A program made the translations under genes and the position numbers. From NCBI GenBank assembly GCA_900768265.1, contig CAAGCF010000009.1, forward strand, positions 1 to 27,973: 27,973 bases of DNA, written 5' to 3'. This document shows, one piece after another, positions 23,364 through 27,973 of this stretch. The notes under the pieces were generated by a model. The model was given only the letters and a program-made list of their open reading frames with translations. It searched no databases and was not told the origin of the DNA. The DNA is from an uncultured Collinsella sp. (GTDB lineage Bacteria; Actinomycetota; Coriobacteriia; Coriobacteriales; Coriobacteriaceae). Positions within the stretch are counted from its first letter, which is position 1; each line of letters opens with the position of its first letter.

Positions 23364-23398
23364 GAATGTGACAAAGGGGCGGTCCCTTTGTCACATTC
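23364..23398. repeat. Perfect 15-bp hairpin inside the operon
   Basis: GAATGTGACAAAGGG (23364-23378) and its exact inverse (23384-23398) flank the loop GCGGT. It occupies almost the entire gap between the transketolase C-half and the kinase gene, 4 bp past the stop at 23402. It has no U-run, and may act as an RNA stability or differential-expression element. The loop and its closing bases read GCGGTCCC, like other copies of the family. Confidence 0.8.
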
Positions 23399-23401
23399 CA
23401 G

Positions 23402-24342
23402 TTACTCTGCGGGCAAGAACTCGGCGACCGTTTTTGCGATTCCCTCGCCCGTCAGGCCGTAGTGCGCAAAGACCTCGGGGCTCGTGCCGGTATGACCGGC
23501 GCATCGGGCAGGGAGAGGCACTTGACCGGACGCGGGCAATGCTCGCCCACGACCTGCGCGACCATGGAACCCAGGCCGCCGAAGGGGCTGTGCTCCTCGA
23601 CCGTCACGACGGCACGCGTGGCGCCGGCGGCCTCGATCACGGCCTCGGCATCGAGCGGCTTGACGCAATACATGTCGAGTACCGTAGCCGAGATGCCCTG
23701 CTCGGCCAGCAAATCGGCGGCGTCCACGGCGTGGCGGACCATCTCGCCGGTGGCGACAAGCGTCACATCGGTGCCGCGACGCACCCAGGTGGCGCGATCC
23801 ATCTGGAACGGGCACTCGTCCTCGGTGTACACGTCCTCGACCGGATTGCGGCCCACGCGGATGTAGGCCGGCTTGTTATCGGCCACCAGGGCGCGCACGA
23901 GCTCGGCGGTCTGGAAGCGATCGCTCGGCAGATACACGCGCATGTTGGGAATCGCGCTCATGGCGGCGATATCCTGCGCAGAGTGATGGCTCATGCCCAA
24001 GGCGCCGTAGGACACGCCGCCCGAGATGCCGATGAGCTTGACGTTGGTGTTGGAGTACGAGACGTCGACCTTGCACTGCTCATACGAGCGCGTGGTCACA
24101 AAGGACGCCGGCGAGGCGGCCCAGGCCTTCTTGCCGCACGAAGCCATACCGGCGGCGATGCTCACCAGGTCCTGCTCGGCGATACCGACCTCAATGGACT
24201 GCTGGGGATACTGATCGAAGAACGGCGTGAGCGATGCGGAGCCGCGGGAGTCGGAGCACAGGACGACGATGTCCTTGTCGGTTGCGGCGGCCTCGAGCAG
24301 CGTGTCGCAGATAACCTTGCGGTTGGCGATCTTGTTAGCCAT
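23402..24342 (-). CDS. Transketolase C-terminal half, frameshifted near its end
   Basis: About 313 residues when repaired. Pyrimidine-binding domain with the catalytic Glu ~56 in EVGIAEQDLVSIAAGMA, then the transketolase C-terminal domain. It works with the N-half encoded just upstream to make one ThDP enzyme that moves a two-carbon unit. The open frame stays in register to PDAPV, then runs into IPARAPRS and stops at 23452. One base missing near 23493-23495 explains this: in the next frame the expected tail HTGTSPEVFAHYGLTGEGIAKT continues to TAA at 23402. ATG 24342 follows AAGGAGG and overlaps the end of the N-half gene by 8 bp. Either a real, recent loss of the tail or a sequencing error. 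AptB (apulose-4-phosphate transketolase subunit) is a candidate identity. Confidence 0.85.
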
Positions 24343-25171
24343 TGATGGCCTCCTTGTGGGCAGCGAAATCGGCGATGATCTGGGCATATTCCTCATCGTT
24401 GGGCAGGTGATGATGCCAGGCGGCCTTGTCCTCCATAACCGGCGAGCCGTAGCCCTTCACCGTGTTGAGGATGATGACCGTGGGCTTACCCTTGGTCTCG
24501 GCGGCCAGCGTCAGCGCGGCATCGATGGCCTGGACGTCGTTGCCCGGAATGGACAGCACGTTCCAACCGAAGGCGGCCCAGCGCTCCTCCTGCGAATCCT
24601 GCTTCATGACGTCCTCGGTGCTACCGCTGATCTGCAGGCGGTTGCGGTCCACGAGCGCGCACAGGTTATCGAGCTGGTAGTTGCCGCCGCTCATGGCGCC
24701 CTCCCAGACCGAGCCCTCGGCAAGCTCGCCGTCGCCCATGATGGTGTAGACGCGATAGTCGCGGCCATCCATCTTGCCGGCAAGCGCCATCCCGACGGCC
24801 ACGGGCAGGCCGTGACCCAGCGAGCCCGAGTTCATCTCGATGCCCTTGAGCTTGTTGTTGGGGTGACCGATGTAGGGGCTGCCGAACTTGGAGAAGCGGG
24901 CCTTGACGTCATCGAGGTCAAGATAGCCCTCGTGGCAGAGCACCGCATAGTAGGCCTCCATGGCGTGGCCCTTGGAGAGTACGAAGCGATCGCGGTTGGG
25001 ATCGTCGACGGTCTCGGGCGAAATGTTGAGGTGGTTGGCGTAGAGGGTCATCAGCGCATCGATGACCGACATGTCGCCGCCGATGTGCCCGCCGGCGCCA
25101 GCCATGATGATATCGACGCAATCGCGGCGAAGGTCCCAACGCAGGGATTCAAGCTCTTCGATAGTTGCCAT
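24335..25171 (-). CDS. Transketolase N-terminal half (ThDP-binding)
   Basis: 278 residues, the usual length of split transketolase N-subunits. The ThDP/Mg motif GDGELAEGSVWEGA begins at about 147, and the substrate-channel motifs GAGGHIGGDMS (25-35), LSKGHAMEAYY (65-75) and GSLGHGLPVAVG (117-128) are intact. It pairs with the next gene to form the active enzyme. The start lies 2 bp past the isomerase stop with GGAG at 7 nt, and the end overlaps the C-half start, so the three genes are tightly coupled. Split transketolases serve many pathways; next to an FGGY kinase and an isomerase, AptA of the apiose route is the closest described parallel, by context only. Confidence 0.9.
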   Translation of the reverse strand: MATIEELESLRWDLRRDCVDIIMAGAGGHIGGDMSVIDALMTLYANHLNISPETVDDPNRDRFVLSKGHAMEAYYAVLCHEGYLDLDDVKARFSKFGSPYIGHPNNKLKGIEMNSGSLGHGLPVAVGMALAGKMDGRDYRVYTIMGDGELAEGSVWEGAMSGGNYQLDNLCALVDRNRLQISGSTEDVMKQDSQEERWAAFGWNVLSIPGNDVQAIDAALTLAAETKGKPTVIILNTVKGYGSPVMEDKAAWHHHLPNDEEYAQIIADFAAHKEAING

Positions 25172-25173
25172 TT

Positions 25174-26574
25174 CTACTCTCCTCGCAGGTAAGCTTTGAC
25201 GTCTTCTTCAATCGGGTCGTATAAGTCGGGGGCAATGCCGATGTACTTGCACGCCTCGTAGAGCACCGGCACCACGTTGGCGTGAATGGCGACGCAGTGG
25301 TGGATGTAGGGACCCTCGACGATCTTGGCCTCGAGGCGCTTGAGGTTTTCGACCTCGACCCACAGGTAGGTGCCCATGCCGGCCGGGCCGTCGATGCCGC
25401 GGGCGTTGCCCAGCAGCAGCGAGTACTCGCCGTTGTCGCCGTCAAAGCGGGCAAGGGTGAGGTCGCCGTGCTTGGCCTCGGCCGTCAGCGCGCCGGGGTG
25501 ATCGAAAGCCAGCGGGTAAGTGAGCTTGGGCTTGACGGCCGCGCAGCTGCAGGGCCAGGGGCCGCAGTGCTGCAGCAGCTCGCCGTTCTCGTTGTCGGGA
25601 TGACGCACGGTCCAGTCGGCAAACATGCCGCGGTGACGGCCCAGGTCGGCGGCCTCGACCATCAGCGCGGTGATGGCGCCGTGGATATCGGTCTCGCATA
25701 CGATAGGAATGCCCATCTCGTTGAGGATGGCGTTGGCGGCGCAGGGCATAATGCCCAGCTCGTCCTGCAGAGCGTTCCAGCACTGAATGGCACCGGCGTT
25801 GCAGCCATACTTCTCGACCAAGCGCTTCATGGCGATAGCAAGACCGGCGACCGCGGGGACCTTGTCCTCGGGAATGCAGATCTCAAAGCTGTCGGCAATG
25901 TGGGCGAGCATGGAGGCCATGGCCTGCTCGTCGACCTGGGCGTCGCGCACAGCCTGGACAAGCTCGGTCATGGGGATAGGCGAAAGCTGAATGTTGAACT
26001 TCTCGAGCAGCTCGCCCTCGTTGCACATGGTGGACCAGAAGTCGAACGGGCGAGTGGCCATCTGCAGGATGCGGGTGTGCTTGAAAGTCTTGACCACGTT
26101 GCACACGGCCAAAAAGTCCCAGACACCGCGCTCGAACTCGGGATCGGTCAGACGGCAGTTGGTCATGTAGGTGAAGGGAACCTGGAAGCGACGCAGGACC
26201 TTGCCGGTCGCGAACAGACCGCACTGGCTGTCGCGCAGACGAGTGCCGTCGGGCTCGGGGCGCTCGTCGCGCGGGCCCCACAGCAGCACGGGCAAGCCGA
26301 GCTCGCGGGCAAGGCGGGCGCAGACATACTCGGTACCAAAGTTGGCGTGGCAGAGCATGATGCCATCGACGCCCTCGGCGCGGAACTTCTCGACGATAGG
26401 CGCGATATGGCTGTCGTCGAACAGCAGGCCCTCGTCGTTGATGTCGTCGATATCCACGATGTCGACGCCGATCTCGCGCAGACGATCAGCCGTCAGGCCG
26501 CGATACTTGATCGCGTCCGGCGCGCTAAAGATGCTGCGGCGCGTGGGTACAAAGCCGAGCTTGATCTTATCCAT
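25174..26574 (-). CDS. L-fucose/arabinose-isomerase-family sugar isomerase
   Basis: 466 residues, shorter than E. coli FucI (about 590) but typical of the FucI-like family. The C-terminal active-site half is recognisable: IPIVCETDIHG (Glu ~294) and GMFADW (Asp ~320) align by pattern with the FucI metal ligands Glu337 and Asp361, and a His-rich turn YIHHCVAIH near 423-430 could supply the third ligand. It should interconvert an aldose and a ketose using Mn2+. Start 26574 follows GGGGAGGAC. First gene of the operon with the split transketolase and kinase, preceded by palindromic operator-like sites. Which sugar is not visible: fucose itself is unlikely because no fuculose aldolase is present. 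Confidence 0.82.
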   Translation of the reverse strand: MDKIKLGFVPTRRSIFSAPDAIKYRGLTADRLREIGVDIVDIDDINDEGLLFDDSHIAPIVEKFRAEGVDGIMLCHANFGTEYVCARLARELGLPVLLWGPRDERPEPDGTRLRDSQCGLFATGKVLRRFQVPFTYMTNCRLTDPEFERGVWDFLAVCNVVKTFKHTRILQMATRPFDFWSTMCNEGELLEKFNIQLSPIPMTELVQAVRDAQVDEQAMASMLAHIADSFEICIPEDKVPAVAGLAIAMKRLVEKYGCNAGAIQCWNALQDELGIMPCAANAILNEMGIPIVCETDIHGAITALMVEAADLGRHRGMFADWTVRHPDNENGELLQHCGPWPCSCAAVKPKLTYPLAFDHPGALTAEAKHGDLTLARFDGDNGEYSLLLGNARGIDGPAGMGTYLWVEVENLKRLEAKIVEGPYIHHCVAIHANVVPVLYEACKYIGIAPDLYDPIEEDVKAYLRGE

Positions 26575-26740
26575 GTACGTCCTCCCCTAATCACATGTTC
26601 AGTAAACAGACGCATGTTTCGTTTTGTTCTGTTTACTAAATGTTTTACTCTTCTGTTTAGAAGTTTAGCGCGAAATACCCGTAGACGGTAGAGAAATCAG
26701 CCTAAACGGTATGTAAACAAACTGAACATACAAGGGGAAC
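26575..26740 (-). promoter_or_regulatory. Control region of the isomerase operon
   Basis: AT-rich 166 bp with repeated TAAACA/TGTTTA half-sites. The clearest unit has 10-bp perfect arms AGTAAACAGA (26601-26610) and TCTGTTTACT (26628-26637), 17 bp apart, close to the start codon where a repressor would block transcription. Further half-sites are CTGTTTAG (26653-26660), CTAAAC (26702-26707) and GTAAAC (26713-26718). No certain -10/-35 pair is visible. Confidence 0.55.
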
Positions 26741-26770
26741 AAAAAGAGGGCCCCGAAGGACCCTCTTTTA
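26741..26770 (-). terminator. Terminator after the LacI-type gene, UUCG loop
   Basis: On the minus strand GAGGGTCC-TTCG-GGGCCCTC forms an 8-bp stem (one G-U pair) with a stable UUCG tetraloop, followed by TTTTT and flanked by AAAA. It lies some 60 bp past the regulator's stop. Confidence 0.82.
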
Positions 26771-26831
26771 AATGGCGTTGTATTTGCCGTCCCAGCGTGC
26801 TTTGACGCGACGCAAACGATGCCGCCTTCGC

Positions 26832-27842
26832 CTAGATTTCGCGCACGCTCTGGCGCTCGACAAAATAGGTCGACACGGCCGTTTTGCAGGTATAGCTCTT
26901 GGGATTGCGGATGTTGCCCACCAGACGGCGCACCGCGATCTCGCCCACCTCGTGTTTGGGAACATGCACCGTGGTGAGCGGCGGGTTGGAGAAGGCGCCC
27001 AGAGACAGGTCGTCAAAGCCGATGATCGAGACATCCTCGGGCACGCGTATGCCGTGCTCGTTCAGCGCGCGCATGGCACCTACGGCGAGCACGTCGTTCT
27101 CGGCGAAGAAAGCCGTTGGCAGGTCGTCGTGCGAGACGCTGTCGAGCCACACACCCATGTCGCGATAGGCGCCTTCGAGTGTGGTGCCCAGCGTGACACG
27201 CCATGCCGGGTTGGCCTCGAGGTCCGCATCCTCAAGCGCTTGACGATAGCCGCGCTCGCGATCCTTAAAGTTGCGGATACGAAGGTCGCCAGCCAGATAG
27301 CCGATTTGCTTGTGACCTTTCTCGATAAGGTAGTCCACGGCGCGCAGTACCGAATCGGTATTGGCAATGACCACGGCATCAAAGTATTGACGATCGCTCC
27401 AGCCGTCGAGCACGATCAGGTGAGCGGCAGCGTTGGCAAACAAGGCGTAGTCTTCCTCACCCAGCTCGGTACCCATCAGCACGATGGCGGCAGACGGATC
27501 GGCAATCAGGCCCTCGACCTGCGGGCGCACGGCGTCCAGGTCGCTAAAGTCGAGCGAGACAAAGCTCGTGCTCATGCCGTGGCGACGCGCCTGGCGCTCC
27601 ACGCCCTCGATGACTGCGGGATGAAAGGTGCTCTCGTCCAGAATGGCGCCCGTCTTGCGCGCGAGCACAAACTGGATGCTCTCGAGCTGCGTCGACTGCT
27701 GATAGCCGAGCGACTGCGCGCACTCCAGGATGACCTTGGCGGTCTCCTCGCTCACGCTGCGCTTGCGGTTGAGCGCGTTGGACACGGTCGCAGGAGAGAA
27801 ACCGGTGATGCGGCTGATCTCGCGAACACTTGCTTTGGCCAT
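26832..27842 (-). CDS. LacI-family transcriptional regulator
   Basis: 336 residues. Helix-turn-helix at 5-25 (VREISRITGFSPATVSNALN) and hinge at about 45-50 (SLGYQQ), then a periplasmic-binding-like ligand domain with family motifs IGYLAGDLRIRNFKDRERGY, FFAENDVLAVGAMRAL and VSIIGFDDLSLGAFSNPPLTTV. It should bind an operator and release it on sugar binding. The ATG at 27842 follows AGGGGG; an in-frame start at 27923 has no site and would place 27 extra residues before the HTH. It lies immediately upstream of the isomerase operon, in the same direction, with a terminator between, so it is the natural candidate regulator of that operon and of itself. The palindromes here are centred on AT rather than the CG usual for this family, which weakens that pairing. 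Confidence 0.92.
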   Translation of the reverse strand: MAKASVREISRITGFSPATVSNALNRKRSVSEETAKVILECAQSLGYQQSTQLESIQFVLARKTGAILDESTFHPAVIEGVERQARRHGMSTSFVSLDFSDLDAVRPQVEGLIADPSAAIVLMGTELGEEDYALFANAAAHLIVLDGWSDRQYFDAVVIANTDSVLRAVDYLIEKGHKQIGYLAGDLRIRNFKDRERGYRQALEDADLEANPAWRVTLGTTLEGAYRDMGVWLDSVSHDDLPTAFFAENDVLAVGAMRALNEHGIRVPEDVSIIGFDDLSLGAFSNPPLTTVHVPKHEVGEIAVRRLVGNIRNPKSYTCKTAVSTYFVERQSVREI

Positions 27843-27925
27843 TGTTCCCCCTAGTAACGGTCGCGGTCGAGCATCGTGGCCTGACCGCCCCGTGACTCGA
27901 CAACTAAACGACCGCAAATTCAATC

Positions 27926-27947
27926 TAAACAGAATAGTAAATGTTTA
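27926..27947. promoter_or_regulatory. Operator-like half-sites upstream of the LacI gene
   Basis: TAAACA (27926-27931) and TGTTTA (27942-27947) are inverted 10 bp apart; a further pair CTAAAC / GTTTAG spans 27925-27960. Same half-site as in the isomerase and PTS/hydrolase control regions, about 85 bp upstream of the regulator's start. Confidence 0.45.
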
Positions 27948-27973
27948 ATAGCTAGTTTAGCCTGTTGTCAAGC

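Noticed and set aside
21771..23462. Plus-strand open frame (563 codons) opposite the FGGY kinase
   Set aside because: Arg/Ala/Gly/His-rich composition of an antisense frame; the kinase motifs on the minus strand are unmistakable.
25174..26574. L-fucose catabolism operon
   Set aside because: No fuculose-1-phosphate aldolase or lactaldehyde enzyme accompanies the isomerase, and a split transketolase does not belong to the fucose route.
25282..26691. Plus-strand open frame (469 codons) opposite the isomerase
   Set aside because: Shadow frame of a conserved gene; no recognisable motif.

Overview
The window reads as a chromosomal stretch from a GC-rich, gut-type actinobacterium of the Coriobacteriia, most likely Collinsella. 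The reasons are the strong GC bias at third codon positions, a LuxR regulator fused to a multi-pass membrane domain (a hallmark of this class), PTS and GH1 sugar genes, luxS, a DUF4867 protein, and many intergenic hairpins. The genus is an inference; no rRNA or tRNA gene is present to confirm it.

Layout. 1-1.7 kb: membrane-LuxR regulator (-). 2.0-5.0 kb: an apiosidase-like (DUF4038) glycosidase downstream of a PTS EIIBC transporter (both -); the transporter's first codons carry an apparent one-base deletion. 5.4-8.55 kb: an alpha/beta hydrolase and a DUF1593 nucleoside-hydrolase-like protein (+), separated by a 119-bp nested hairpin. 8.8-13.1 kb: a four-gene block (+) of zinc-ribbon and SPFH proteins resembling the Bacillus YdjG/YdjI envelope-stress module, ending in a lipoprotein. 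13.2-17.2 kb: a three-gene signalling cluster (-) with a membrane sensor that looks like a degenerate kinase, an intact HisKA_3-type kinase and a NarL-type response regulator. 17.3-18.7 kb: GH1 6-phospho-beta-glucosidase (-). 19.2-20.3 kb: a lone P-loop ATPase (+), bracketed by palindromes and by a decayed duplicate of the end of the next gene. 20.4-21.7 kb: DUF4867 protein and luxS (-). 21.8-27.8 kb: FGGY kinase, split transketolase (C half with an apparent frameshift, then N half), a FucI-like sugar isomerase and a LacI-type regulator (-).

The most coherent story is sugar salvage. Isomerase, kinase and split transketolase match, by gene content, the published transketolase route for the branched pentose D-apiose. 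An apiosidase-like glycosidase with its own PTS sits about 20 kb away in the same window. AT-rich palindromes built on TAAACA half-sites occur at the PTS/hydrolase divergent promoter, in front of the isomerase operon and in front of the LacI gene, which would fit a shared regulon. Substrate and regulator are inferences, not read from the sequence.

The second theme is a family of intergenic hairpins whose stems differ completely from copy to copy but which carry a GTCC-containing core in the loop or beside the stem.
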